This document shows, in pieces, positions 42,860 to 53,870 of a stretch of 64,000 bases of DNA. Each line of letters begins with the position of its first letter. Within the stretch, counting starts at the first letter, position 1. The DNA is from Candidula unifasciata (Eukaryota; Mollusca; Gastropoda; Stylommatophora; Geomitridae): assembly GCA_905116865.2 (NCBI GenBank), contig CAJHNH020004557.1:1365265-1429264 (forward strand). Reading direction: 5' to 3'. The position numbers and the translations under genes were made by a program. The notes beneath the pieces were generated by a model. That model saw only the letters and a list, made by a program, of their open reading frames with translations, ran no database searches and was not told the DNA's origin.

Positions 42860-43500
42860 ATCCACACCCAGTTCCTCCTTCAGACATTTTTACACATGTT
42901 GTTTAAGTTAACTGTGTCTTCTATCAGCATTCGTTCATAAGTGATCTTCAGAATGTCACCCTTGTCCAGTACGAGTGTGTCTGTAGCTATCGCTTTTGTA
43001 GTCAGAAAATCCACTCTTTCATTTCCTGGCACTGCTGTATGTCCCGGACAGTATATCCACGTCCCTGTAATGTTGACGTGTGGGTGATTGGTATCCACTC
43101 ATGCCATATTTGTCCTATTTTGGACCTTGCGCAGTGTGACTGAAAATCAATGACTATAATTCCTCTCGATAGTCTATCTTCAGGAAGCTGAAATATTTTG
43201 GTCATATCAAGCGCCACGACGGATTGGAAAATATTATAGCAGAAGGCATGGTACCAGGAAAGAGGGGCAGGGCCGACCGACACGAAGATGGGCACAGGAT
43301 ATAATTGACTCCTTGAGTATGAAAGTACATGAGGCAGGAGAGCTGGCGAGAGACCGAGTTTCTTACAGGCAGACTGTGTTGACAGCGACGTTCTGCAAAG
43401 GACCTGCTACATGATGATGATGAGTCTATTTTATGCCTTTTAGAGCTGCAGTGATTGCTTTCCCCTGCATCGCCATGTCCGTAAAACGAACCCGCGACCT
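42860..43500 (-). mobile_element. RNase-H-bearing LINE fragment, interrupted
   Basis: On the minus strand: MAMQGKAITAALKGIK (43470), a gap caused by a LINE C insertion, then LSRGIIVIDFQSHCARSKIG, VNITGTWIYCPGHTAVPGNE and RVDFL. The DFQS and GNERVD boxes correspond to catalytic-Asp motifs of RNase H. The frame breaks near 43080. Confidence 0.7.
43181..43423 (+). mobile_element. LINE family C, 243-bp truncated insertion
   Basis: It matches the 3' end of the 39.1-kb copy (KYFGHIKRHDGLE, then GAGAGCTGGCGAGAG, GGACCTGCTACATGATGATG). GTCTATCTT (43172-43180) and GTCTATTTT (43424-43432) flank it. It interrupts an older RNase-H LINE fragment. Confidence 0.8.
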
Positions 43501-43614
43501 TACATAAAACTCGCAATGACGATGGAATTTGAACCCAAGCCCCGAAGAGTCTAACGCCTCGAACTATGGCCGACTAGTTAGAGCGTTGTTACTTTATTTT
43601 ATTAACTCCGACTA

Positions 43615-43745
43615 CACATACTGGTCAGCGTCCGTGGATTATGCGTTGCGAACGCTCTTCGTAATGCCAAGGTGCCAGGTTCGATCCCTGCTGAAGACGG
43701 GTTGTCTTGCTTTGGCTACGACAGTGGTACCGAGAGCTGACCGTA
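43615..43745 (+). mobile_element. tRNA-derived SINE head, family S4
   Basis: GTCCGTGGATTATGCGTTGC (A box) and GGTTCGATCCC (perfect B box) lie ~55 bp apart. They resemble a tRNA gene, but the structure does not close into a cloverleaf that I can draw, and it relates to the 11.4-kb SINE. Confidence 0.6.
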
Positions 43746-43754
43746 CAGAATTAG

Positions 43755-43855
43755 TGACAAACTACTGAACGTAAAATTTGCCTAGAAAAACCACAACAGC
43801 CAAAAAAAGGCTGGGGTCGGTTCTGCAACGTCCTGTAAAGGATATGCAACGGACT
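43755..43855 (+). repeat. Interspersed repeat R2
   Basis: ACTGAACGTAAAATTTGCC, then GGTTCTGCAACGTCCTGTAA, AGGATATGCAAC, as at 8915-9010. Here it directly follows an S4 head, so R2 may be an S4-associated body. Confidence 0.6.
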
Positions 43856-44018
43856 TTAACGCAAACAGACGGATCTTAAACAAACTATTACAGAAATAAG
43901 AGTATTTCTGTAACATGAAAGGACAAACAAGTTGTTGTTGAAAATCATTATAAAGACAAACGATAAAATACCAAATCAAAGAGGACGACTGCGATGTTAG
44001 TCGGAGAAAAACTCTGGG

Positions 44019-44975
44019 GAAATGATCTTCTTCTTCTTCTTCTTCTTCTTCTTCTTCTTCTTCTTCTTCTTCTTCTTCTTCTTCTTCTTCTTCTTCTTCT
44101 TCTTCTTCTTCTTCTTCTTCTTCTTCTTCTTCTTCTTCTTCACTTCCTCTTTAACCGCTGTGGGTGTCGAGGGAGATATAAGGTTCTGTGCCTAGCTCTT
44201 CTGGCTGCCTCGACCATAGGCACATTGTGCTGTTGTAGAGTTTCTCTAATGTTATCCTTACATCTTGTTCTTGGTCTACCCCGTGCTCTACGTCCTTCTT
44301 CTCTTTCCATGTATGCTTTGTATGGTATGGTGTCACAAGGCACTCTCTCTAAGTGGGCAAACCATTTCACTTGCTGTCTTTGTATGTAATCCAGAACTGG
44401 TTCTGTGCCGACTTGTTCTCTTATGATCTCATTCCTGATCTTATCTCTTATGGTCACTCCTACAGCCCTTCTCAGACATCTCATTTCCGTGGTTACTAAT
44501 TTTCTTTTATGGTTTGTTGTGAGTGACCATGTCTGGCACTGGTAGCACAGAGTTGGAATAAATATGCTTTGAATAAGATGTCTCTTTGTGCTGATTGGGA
44601 TTGTCTTATTCTGTAAGAGGGGGGCTAGCTGTCCAAATACTTGGTTTGCTTTACTGCATCTAATGTTAATTTCTTTATCCAATTTCCCATCTTCGGTAAA
44701 TGTAGTTCCCAGATATTTAAACTCAGTTGCCTGTTTAATGCCTTTGTATTCTATTGCTATGTTTAGATCTGTCTTCTTTTTTCCTATTGACATTACATCT
44801 GTCTTTTCAGTGTTAATTCTCATATTATTTGTTTTACATTCTTCATTCATGGATGTTAGATGTTGTTGCAATTTCATGGCTGTCTGCTATCAAGACCTGG
44901 TCATCTGCAAAGAGTAATTCGTTGATCTTATTAAGATCTTCATTCATGTGCTTGGCATTCTTGCATGAAATGATC
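44019..44975 (-). mobile_element. LINE family A, 939-bp copy with GAA tail and 9-bp TSD
   Basis: GAAATGATC at 44019-44027 and 44967-44975 flanks the insert. On the minus strand it starts just before an intact FADDQVLIADS catalytic box (44890-44911). A frameshift leads into MKLQQHLTSMNEECKTNNMR, EFKYLGTTFTEDGKLD, STKRHLIQSIFIPTLCYQCQ, MRCLRRAVGVTIRDK and RGRPRTRCKDNIRETLQQHN. The tail is ~115 bp of GAA (CTT on plus, 44028-44142). It is 5'-truncated, as is usual for target-primed insertion, and is the best-preserved LINE in the window. Confidence 0.9.
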
Positions 44976-44999
44976 GGCAAGAAAATAATAATAATAATT

Positions 45000-45125
45000 T
45001 AATCGAGTACTACAGCGGATAGATGTTTGTCTGCCGATCTGAATATCTTGGGATCGAATCTTCATCGAGGTGGCTCTCGAGTCGACCCAGCCTAAAATTT
45101 ATACTAGAAGGTATCATTGAGAGAT
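45000..45125 (+). mobile_element. S1 SINE copy
   Basis: AGTACTACAGCGGATAGATG (A box), CTTGGGATCGAATC (B box) and GAGTCGACCCAGCC body. Confidence 0.65.
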
Positions 45126-45194
45126 TTTGCACTACATCAAATACGCCAGTAGAGGGAATACGTTTTTTTTTTTTGCCCTCTCCCCGCTTAGTAT

Positions 45195-45415
45195 CGACGG
45201 ACGGACGGACAGGTAGGTAACACACAGACAAATAGATATCAAGGCAGGTAGGCAGGTAGACAGACATATAGTCAGACAGACATATAGTCAGACAGACATA
45301 TAGTCAGACAGACATATAGTCAGACAGAGAGACGAGAGGACAGACGGCTGGGTGGATGGATGGAAGAACAGACAGACAGACCGACACACAGACAAACAGA
45401 CAGACAGACAGATGT
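45195..45415. repeat. GACA/GACAGACATATAGTCA array
   Basis: A 16-bp unit GACAGACATATAGTCA occurs about four times (45259-45323), flanked by looser GACA/GGAC units. Confidence 0.9.
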
Positions 45416-45714
45416 TGCAGTAACTTCCTCAAAAATATCACCAAGATTTAATCTGTTTTGTTGTGGTTGAATAGGTCAGAATTAACCCCAGGCATAAATC
45501 GTTAATGGCAATTTATACAGAAGATGGACGACTTGACAGGAAGATCGAAATGAAATGTCAGGAGACCAAAGCAATGATTTACCATCTTTTGCCACGGCTC
45601 AAACAACCAAATAAGAAATAGAAACTAAACAACCGATAAACAGCAAATTCATATAAACTCTCTGGTACAGTTGCAAAACCTGGTCAATAAGGCACAAGAG
45701 ACAAACTGACTGAG

Positions 45715-45930
45715 TGACTTTCTACCCCACCAGAACAAACAGGATAAACACCCGATGACACAATGTGCCACCATGCGGGTGAGGATCACCGTGGAGAGGT
45801 CCCAGAAACCGCGGTCAGCCAATTGGCCATATTTATGGCCTGGCTATATTGCGGTCTCTGGCAAGAGCCAGGGTGGGGCTTCAAATAAGGAAAAATTTCA
45901 TTCTGAAAAGGACGGTAATTTATACAAGAG
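45715..45930 (+). repeat. Unclassified interspersed repeat R1
   Basis: CTACCCCACCAGAACAAACA, AACACCCGATGACACAATG, GAGGTCCCAGAAACCGCG, GAGCCAGGGTGGGGCTTC, ending AAAAGGACGGTAATTTATAC. Confidence 0.75.
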
Positions 45931-48310
45931 ACGAAGATCACAATTCAAATCACAGCAACCCGCAGTGAATTTAAATAATGCGGACACAAACAATACATTG
46001 CACCATTTATTGCCAAGTACATTTTGCTGTAATCTCGTCAGGTGCTTTACTACAGAGTTACACAACAAATAATAAAGAACAACAAGTAATCCTATCCACT
46101 CCGAAAAGGTGTTTACTGAAAATGCAGTGACAATTAAACTGAACAGTCTGGGGCTTTGTAAAATTGTAACCATGTGGGTATCTTGAATTTCCTTGGAATG
46201 TATAGTCATGTAACTATCAGTGGAAAAAGTTCCTTTCAATGCTTCTTTAAACTAGGGGACTTCAAAAGAAACCCGTAAAGTGTGAAAGAGGTTACAGTAA
46301 TCACATCATTATTTTGTAACCTGCCATTAGTGATGTTAAGGATGTCAAGATTGTTAAGCAGGGACATAGCGGTGCATACGAACTCTGTGGCGTTATAATA
46401 ACACCTTATAGATGGCAGCCTCAATTTTGACATGCACCAAAGAGAAGCAACGTACTGTTATCTATTTTTTTTTAAATCAGTGAAGGGGTAAAGCCTATAG
46501 AAATTAATCAGCGAATAAAGGTCCCGTATGTTATGCATGCCTGTCAGTCCAGCAAGTAGAACGTTTCAAAACGGCGTGACTTCTATGACAGACCGTTCAC
46601 GAACATTCTCTTATATTTTCAACAACAATATTGATAGTTTACAAGACTATTTGTGGCAGCTGATGCCAGAGCAATCTTTCCTGTTGGTCAAACCATCTAT
46701 ACCTCTTGTTCTTCTTCTTCTGTCGCCTCGCAAATATCAGGTTGCAGCCCAGTGTCGTGGTTTTCTGTATTTATCTTGCGCTTCTCGGGTGGCTTGAGTG
46801 ATAGATTTGTTCATATTTTTTGCAGGTTTCAGCTACACCATTTATAGTAATTCAATTTTTCTTGAGTAGTAGCAATCAAACACACTACTGCCTGCTTGCT
46901 AGGTCCGTTGCGTGGCAGGAAAAAGTCTTACATGATTAGTGTCAGTCTCCTGCCAGTGAGCCGCTGCCCCGTTAACCTGTAACCTCACGGCTTCGGTTTA
47001 CGATGCCGCTGCTCTTTAATACAATGTATGACTGGTTTCAGGTCAAGTCTTTTAATTTCTTCACATTTTCATCATGTCTCTTCTTTGATTTTACGCTCGC
47101 TGTAGTATGGCTTCACATTTGACACTGGTAGAGTAAAGTTGGAAAACAAAATCTTACTAGGTTTGCAAAAACATGAACCAATACAAGCAGCAAAATTCTT
47201 CTATTAATTTTACGATTAGACAAGACAATACAAGCCAGGATATGTAACCTAATTACTAATGGACTACGTAATCGCGCGAGTGTACTTATGCACTGTTGCG
47301 AGCGCAGTACTGTTTTCGTAATTGGTCTTCATCAATAGGCTCTACTATGTTGTAGGGGTGTTATGATATCTGTTTATTTGCCTCCTCCGTCTATACACAC
47401 CATGCGCGGAAAAGCGGCTCCCGTTCGTCCGAGGTCCGACACGAAAGTGTGGAGGTCTCTTTCGTGGCAGGCGACATTGAGCGACGTTTTATTTTCTCTC
47501 AACTACCTGGTTTGAGAATTGGTGAAATGTTTTGATGGGCACTGAAAAAAGCCATCTGGGGGGGGGGGGGGGGGGGGGGGAGAGAGACATTACTGAAAAG
47601 CATTGAAAAGCAATGCTAATCTATTTCTCACTCACCAGTGCTGAAAGCTGAGGGAAATTCATGGCGAAAGTAAAGTCCCTACGTCTCACGCCGTAGAGAT
47701 AGCGATGTTAAGCGAATGCACAACGCAAGAAACACACACAGTGCCGGCCACTGACGACTTGGAAAATGCGGAATATAGAATGCTTTTAGCGTTAAAAATA
47801 ACAAAAGGTGACAACCCTAACCACAGCCTGTGGGAAAATTCGCGAACCGCGAGATGCTGGCATCTTCGTGATATGTACTGACCCGTAATTATGGTAGGGG
47901 ACTATTTTACTGGCTCATCTGTTACCGGCTTATGCATTTACTTTGCGTGTGCGAGCTGAACATTTTTTTTAGGAATGATATCATTAGTTTTTGAAATTGG
48001 TCAGTGAAGGACATTTTGTGTGATTTCCACTGGCACCGTAACGAAGCACATGAAGCCATCCGTCTGCAGTGAAGCTTCAACCTCGCCTAACCACTAGAGA
48101 AATAAATATCTCAGGAAAATGATGTTCTCGTCGTAATTAGAAACTGACAATGGACGGAAAATATCCCACGCACCTACGTACGCGTGTGTATGAGTCTGTG
48201 AGTGTGTGCATGCTTGTGTATGTGTACAGACCACATCTGAACTGTGAAGGGTTTATGACGCACATTAAGTCAACTTAAAATTTGAAACAAATAATTTTAA
48301 CATGAATTAT
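45931..48310. other. Mostly unique sequence, CpG-containing block, no gene called
   Basis: No repeat family recognised. 46900-48200 is richer in CpG than its surroundings. It includes a 23-nt poly-G (47558-47580) and a 37-codon open frame from ATG at 47403 (MRGKAAPVRPRSDTKVW...). This could be a promoter or first exon, but there is no supporting splice chain. Confidence 0.35.
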
Positions 48311-48319
48311 GAAAGATAC

Positions 48320-48381
48320 AACGTAAAAACAATTTTAACAGAAAGGGGGAAGCATAGAGGACAATGTTAATATAAACCGTG

Positions 48382-48425
<44 letters not shown>

Positions 48426-48830
48426 ATTTATGTATATATAATGCTAACAGAAATCACGAAATATGGAGCTCACATAATGTTAACAGAAGTGACGAAGCAT
48501 AGAGCGCAGAATATGTGAACATAAACACCAAGAGTTTAAATGATGTTAACAGAATGATAAAATAGAGAGCTTAGATAATGTTAACATAAACCATAAAACA
48601 TTTAGATAATGTTAACAGAAATCATGAAACATAAATTTAAAAGAAAATCTAACATTGAAACAAGACAGTTTAAAAAAAAAAGATTTACTCAAGTAAGTTT
48701 TTACAAGACCGATTTACACAAGAAACTAAACTTTACAACTACTTAGCTTTTACCAGTTGAAAAAACACACACTCAAACACACACACAAACGCGCATGTGT
48801 GCGCGCGCGCGCACACACACACACACACAA
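48320..48830. repeat. Degenerate ATGTTAACAGAAA array with CA tracts
   Basis: ATGTTAACAGAA or ATGTTAACATAAA recurs six or so times (48365-48620). A CA run is at 48386-48420 and a CA/GC compound tract at 48770-48830. Confidence 0.7.
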
Positions 48831-49254
48831 ACAGCTGACATTTGAAATCGAATCAGAAAATCCCTTGAAGCAACAAAACTAGGGTTTAACTGGCGAATGT
48901 TGAAAACACCACAGGCAAACTGTGTGTGAGTAATCTCTGTCTACGGAAAACGGAGACGGCACAAAGGCAAATTCCCAGACATATAAAAATCAAAGTTACC
49001 ATATCTGGTGACAACACAAGGAAGGGGGAAGTCGGGAAATAGTAAGAAATAGTAGCAGAGGCGCCGGGACTAGCGTGCTCAGGCCTCTGCCCCCCCCCCC
49101 CCACATCCCACCATCTCTTCTCCTCCAGCCTTCCGACATTATAGAAAATATGAATGGAGGCTATGCGCACCCACACCCAACCATGAATAAAAAGTTCTGT
49201 TCAATTACTGTATTTATTTATACAATAATATTATTGAAATATATTAATGTATTC

Positions 49255-51290
49255 ATTTGCCCTCAGCAGTGATGATGATCATCATCATCAGGTGCCTTGC
49301 TAGCTGGCGTAGGCATTCATGCATCTCCACAAATGATGTTCCTCCATGCCTCTGCAAGTCATCCACCATCGTTTCTCTTGGTCATCCTCTTCCTCTTCTA
49401 TCAGTGATCTTTCCAGTTGTCGCGATATTTTCCAGTGCTCCTTTTCTCATCACATGAACAAACAACTTTGTTTGTCTCCTTCTCATTGTTGTATGTAATG
49501 TCCTACTTTCACTAGCCATTTTCAAGCAATCATTGGTAGTTATGACAGTCTAAGGTATTTGTAACATTCTTTTTAAGAACCACATCTCAGTTGCCTCTGA
49601 ACACTTCTTAATTTGTTTGCTAACATTCCAAGATCCACTGTCCTACAACAGAACAGGCTCAATGTAACATCTCAGTACTCGTTTTCTGATGTTTAATGAA
49701 AATAATTATATAAGATACTTTTCAGCTTCTGAAATGCTGCCTCTGCCTGGCCAATTCTGCTCTTAATTTCTGTCACGCATCGATCATCTGATGTTATGAC
49801 TATCCCCAAATACTTGAACTTATTGACTAAGTTAAGCACTTTCCTTTCTATTACTATGTCACATTATGGAGTTACAATCTTCTTTGATAAAGTATTTGTT
49901 TCTGTTTCGTGGCTAGGTCGGGCAGAAGATGTTATTAGGCAAATATGCAGCCTAACCGACATCATACCTGGTGCAGAATGGATACCTGTGCCTCAGGCGT
50001 TTATTTGTACATTTTCCTGTATTGTCACACTCAACAGGCGATGTAGAGAAGAGAATCCTGTTGCTGTTAATGCAGAGGTCGACGCTCTCATCGGTTAAAA
50101 TTCAGACGAAGCAGATGCAATAATCTATACAGACGGATCCGTTATACGCCAAAGAAGAAGCGCATGGGCATTTACAGCACGCTCAGCGGGCAGAACAGTC
50201 AAAGAAGCCAACGGCGCCTTCTCCATGACAACCAGCAGCATGACGATGGGGGTGATGGCAGTGACACAAGCGCTTGCCTGGCTTGAAACACAAAAATACA
50301 CCCGCGTGTGTATACTCAGTGATTCAATGAGTATGATCCGGAGGGTTCAGGCAGGTTCAGTGCGAAGACAATGGCTTGAATCATTACAGAAGTCCACTGT
50401 CCGTGGAGTCACCTTTATTTTTTGTTCCGGGACACGCAGGCGTCGATGGAAATGAAAGAGCTGACAGGTTGGCTGGATCCGCTATCACTACCGACGGTCA
50501 GCCTATGGATCATGCTGATATTATCAATGCCCTCAGAGAAATGGGAAGGATAGACGACTTTGGTGGCAGTGAATCCACATCACTCGCCAGAATGGCAGAC
50601 TTGGGAATTAAGATCGGCACAGCAAAAAACGAGACGCACACCAGCTACGCCAGAAGACTTGTTAATCAACATAGAACTGGTACTATTAGCCATCGGACGT
50701 TGGGGTTCATACTGAGGGGAGGATCTGAGCACCTATGGACATGTCCGGAGTGCAATGAGGATAACCCAACTAACTAACTAACTTGTTTCTGTTTTCTTGA
50801 CATTCAAGGAAAGTCCCTATTTTTTGCACTCTCTTGTACCACAATGTCTAATAGTTGTTGTAGGTCTTCTGCGTTTTCAACTATTAATACTGTATCATTT
50901 GCATAACGAAGATTGTTTATAACTCCCAACTAGTATTCCTGGTCTATTATCGACCTTCCTTATTATTATTTCACTATAGAGAGAGAAGAGATCCAGTGAC
51001 AAAACACATCCTTGTTTCACTCCATGCTTTATCTTTTCACGACTGCCTAATTTCCCATTTTAATTGCTTCTTGCTTCCAGTAAATAATTGTATTTTTGTC
51101 TCTAATTATTTTGCCAGATCCCTTCTATTTCATTTCACTAATTTCCAGTATGTTGAGTTTAATCTTTTTTTTTTATTTCCTTTAAGAAATTGTCTACCTT
51201 CCCTAATTCTGCTAATGTTCGAACATTCGAGGTTCCAATTCTTAATCTGTTAGTTTTGCCCTCAATAATCTGATGACGGTAGCTTCGGGC
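49255..51290 (-). mobile_element. LINE family D, long copy, split by an insertion
   Basis: On the minus strand, from about 51290 downward, this is a decayed RT. It includes a YAND-TVLIVEN box at 50885-50905, where the expected second Asp codon reads AAT (50897-50899), so the catalytic YADD is lost. The frame then shifts, continues as GLSLNVKKTE across the 49908-50782 insertion, and ends at 49270 in a TGATGATGATGATC tail. RTE-like, inactive. Confidence 0.85.
49896..50794 (+). mobile_element. RNase-H LINE inserted in family D LINE, 12-bp TSD
   Basis: TTGTTTCTGTTT at 49896-49907 and 50783-50794 flanks an 875-bp insert. It encodes an RNase H domain (IYTDGSVIRQR near 50125; VCILSDSMSMIRR; FVPGHAGVDGNERADRLAGS) and a C-terminal part with LWTCPECNED, and ends in CCAACTAACTAACTAAC. 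The helix that should supply the catalytic Glu reads MTMGVMAVTQAL, with GGG at 50249-50251. One extra T near 50422 shifts the frame. It is 5'-truncated and of I-like type. Confidence 0.9.
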
Positions 51291-51960
51291 TACAAGGACG
51301 AGTCAGTGCCCTGCTCTGCTCAGATGCAGAATTGTCTTCTTATTCCTGTGGATACTCGGTCCCAGAGCTGCGTTTGCCACGCCGTGGAGTGTTGCCTTGC
51401 CCATCCTCTACAACGCGGAGGTAAGGCTGGGATATTCCCTTTAATGAGTTATGAGACCATAATTGCATTTCCCAAAATTACCCAGTACTTTAGAGTTGAT
51501 AATGATGATAATAATGAGTATTATTAATTATTATTACAAAAACTTTAAAAAGGATTTAGCTAGTTGACCAACTTCACTATTCGCAAGGAGCTGAACGCCT
51601 CTTCTCCCCCATTTAGACAGCAAACCAACAGGGTACATTGCAGATATTCAGTTCAACCTCCAAAGAAGTTATAACTGAGGCACCGGCCGGTAGCAGTGAG
51701 GCCAGCCTGGTCTAACCTGCAGTCCTGTGCGGGTAAGGACATAGTGCATCGATTCTCTATTCTTTTGATGTTATCCACATAGACATAGCCATCTTTGAGG
51801 CTTGTCTTCAGATTTCCCTCCAGCAAATCCTTCAACAAAGAGTTGTGTCTCTTTTTATGCAGGATATGACTTTATTGTCTGCCCTTTATCTCATTCCGTA
51901 ATGCATTTTAAAACCTTTATTGTAATATTCTTTCTGGTTCTACTCTGACCACAACACCCC
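51291..51960. other. Nothing recognised
   Basis: No motif-bearing frame or named repeat. Confidence 0.5.
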
Positions 51961-51964
51961 ACCC

Positions 51965-51968
<4 letters not shown>

Positions 51969-52023
<55 letters not shown>
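51969..52023. repeat. CT microsatellite
   Basis: About 27 CT units. Confidence 0.95.
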
Positions 52024-52027
<4 letters not shown>

Positions 52028-52224
52028 TCTCTCAAATACCCTTTCTCTCCATTTTCTCTCGCTGTTAATTTAATCGATACTGTATTATAAAAACGTCCAT
52101 ACATCTTGGGGAGACATTTCAAAGACAGCTAAAACTGTCACCTTATATCGTCGCTCGAATAATTATAAAATGTAAAGACTGACCCATAAAAGATATTGCC
52201 TTTGGGATGTAACGGTTTAGTCGT

Positions 52225-52387
52225 TTGTAGAACATTCCGCAGGAGTTTACAGCTGGATAACACGAAGAAGAAGAAGAAGAAGAAGAAGAAGAAGAAGAAG
52301 AAGAAGAAGAAGAAGAAGAAGAAGAAGAAGAAGAAGAAGAAGAAGAAGAAGAAGAAGAAGAAGAAGAAGAAGAAGAAGAAGAAGAAG

Positions 52388-52418
<31 letters not shown>
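52225..52418 (+). mobile_element. G1 3' end with a 153-bp GAA tail
   Basis: GAACATTCCGCAGGAGTTTACAGCTGG then ATAACACGAAG opens a pure GAA run (52264-52417). The element part is only ~35 bp, so nearly all of it is tail. This is the clearest case of a GAA microsatellite grown from a retroposon end. Confidence 0.8.
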
Positions 52419-52460
52419 CTATTCTAAATCAGTATTCTAAATGCCTGGTCAACTCACAAA

Positions 52461-52520
52461 TAGCTTAAAAAAAATCCGAGATTAGTTCTGCAACGTCCTG
52501 TAAAGGATACGCACATAAAT
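52461..52520 (+). repeat. Interspersed repeat R2 fragment
   Basis: TTAGTTCTGCAACGTCCTGT then AAAGGATACGC matches R2. Confidence 0.5.
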
Positions 52521-52959
52521 CTACATAAGATTCGCAAAAAGAGGTGATTTATTTATGTAAATGAGATCACGAGCGCCTTAAACGTGTTCAACAGACTACT
52601 AATCGGGGACCACTGTTCTAAATTCTCCCCATGCTCTAGGCCTCAACAAATAAAATAAGAGTGTCAGGAATTACTTTTTGCCTTTCCTTCCAAAAATATT
52701 CTACGAATTGCCTGGTACCGGTTTCAATCATGGGAAGGAAATCGAAGGTTTCAAACGTAATTGCTACCGAAAATTCTTTAAATGGATAAAGGGGGAAAAC
52801 ATTCTCCACGATCTGGGAAAGGTAGCGGATGGATTCGGGGAGGGGGGGGGGGTGTTCCAATCACTCATTAACAGGACTTGCAAACTGAAATATTTAGATA
52901 ATATTAAACATCAGATTAATTCACAGTGAACAGTGCTGGAAGTCATGTTTTCTTTAAGG

Positions 52960-53300
52960 ATCATTCATCAAGCTTTACTACCAGGTCACATAATTTGGTT
53001 AGCGTCTGAGACACGTCAGTGTCCACAGCCAATCGAGTCCGCACAGCGTTGATAACATCGACTCTGTCCCTACTTTTGCCAACATGAAATGGTGCATTAC
53101 TTGCCAGTTAGTCCGCTCGTTTATTATCCCTTACTCCAGCATTTCCAGATGTGTAGACACAACCTAGGTTGTTACAGCATAAACGGACAGGCAGGGAGTT
53201 AGCCCGTTTATTTCATAAAACTACCACCTGTTTAAGGAGCACTAACATTTTTTCCCAAGCCACAGTAGTTTCTTCGACATGATCACCCTTATTTTTATAG
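52960..53300 (-). mobile_element. RNase-H LINE fragment (second lineage)
   Basis: The minus strand reads TSGNAGVRDNKRAD (cognate of GHAGVRGNERAD), then LASNAPFHVGKSRDRVDVIN and AVRTRLAVDTDVSQTL, interrupted by stops. It is distinct from the 50-kb copy. Confidence 0.6.
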
Positions 53301-53509
53301 TAGACACACTTCGGAACACAGAAGTAATCTTTCAGCAGACGTCAAGTTGTCGATTTACGCGCGGGATGAACCAAAGGGTTGAGAAAATGACCACGTAGGA
53401 TCAGTCATTGTTGATCTGGGTGCTGTTGATACCGGGTATTTAAATGCTCGCTTTGCAGACATCAATAAGCAGGAATATCGTGTGAAACATGTGTGGTGTA
53501 GGGTAACTG

Positions 53510-53870
53510 TTCACAGGTAACACCTAGCCAGTGTGACATTTTACCCCATGCGTCTACCTGTACGTACGTCAATGTGTGAGTGCATCACATACTTGTGGCT
53601 GTGACGTCTGTGTGTCACTATACTTCAGACGTCTAGCTGTCCGTACCTCAATCTGTGTGAGTGCATCACATACTTGTTGTTACGCCAGTCTGTCACTGAA
53701 CCCCAATGCGTCAAGTAGTCCGTTCGTCAATGTGTGAGTGCACCACATACTTGTGGTTGTTACGTCGGTGTGTCACTGAACTCCATGCGTCTATCTGCCC
53801 GTACGTCAGTCTGTGAGTGCACCACATACGTGTGGTTGTTACGTAGGTGTGTGTCACATATCACTCCTGT
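53510..53870. repeat. ~80-bp minisatellite, left part
   Basis: GAGTGCATCACATACTTGTGG, GTGTGTCACTGAACTCCATG and CGTCTACCTGTACGTACGTC recur with ~77-81 bp spacing (anchors near 53581, 53662, 53739, 53818). The same unit reappears at 55960-56340. Confidence 0.85.

Noticed and set aside
43615..43700. Possible true tRNA gene (good A and B boxes)
   Set aside because: I could not form an acceptor stem and cloverleaf, and the sequence continues as a SINE related to the 11.4-kb copy. The same applies to the S2, S3 and S5 heads.
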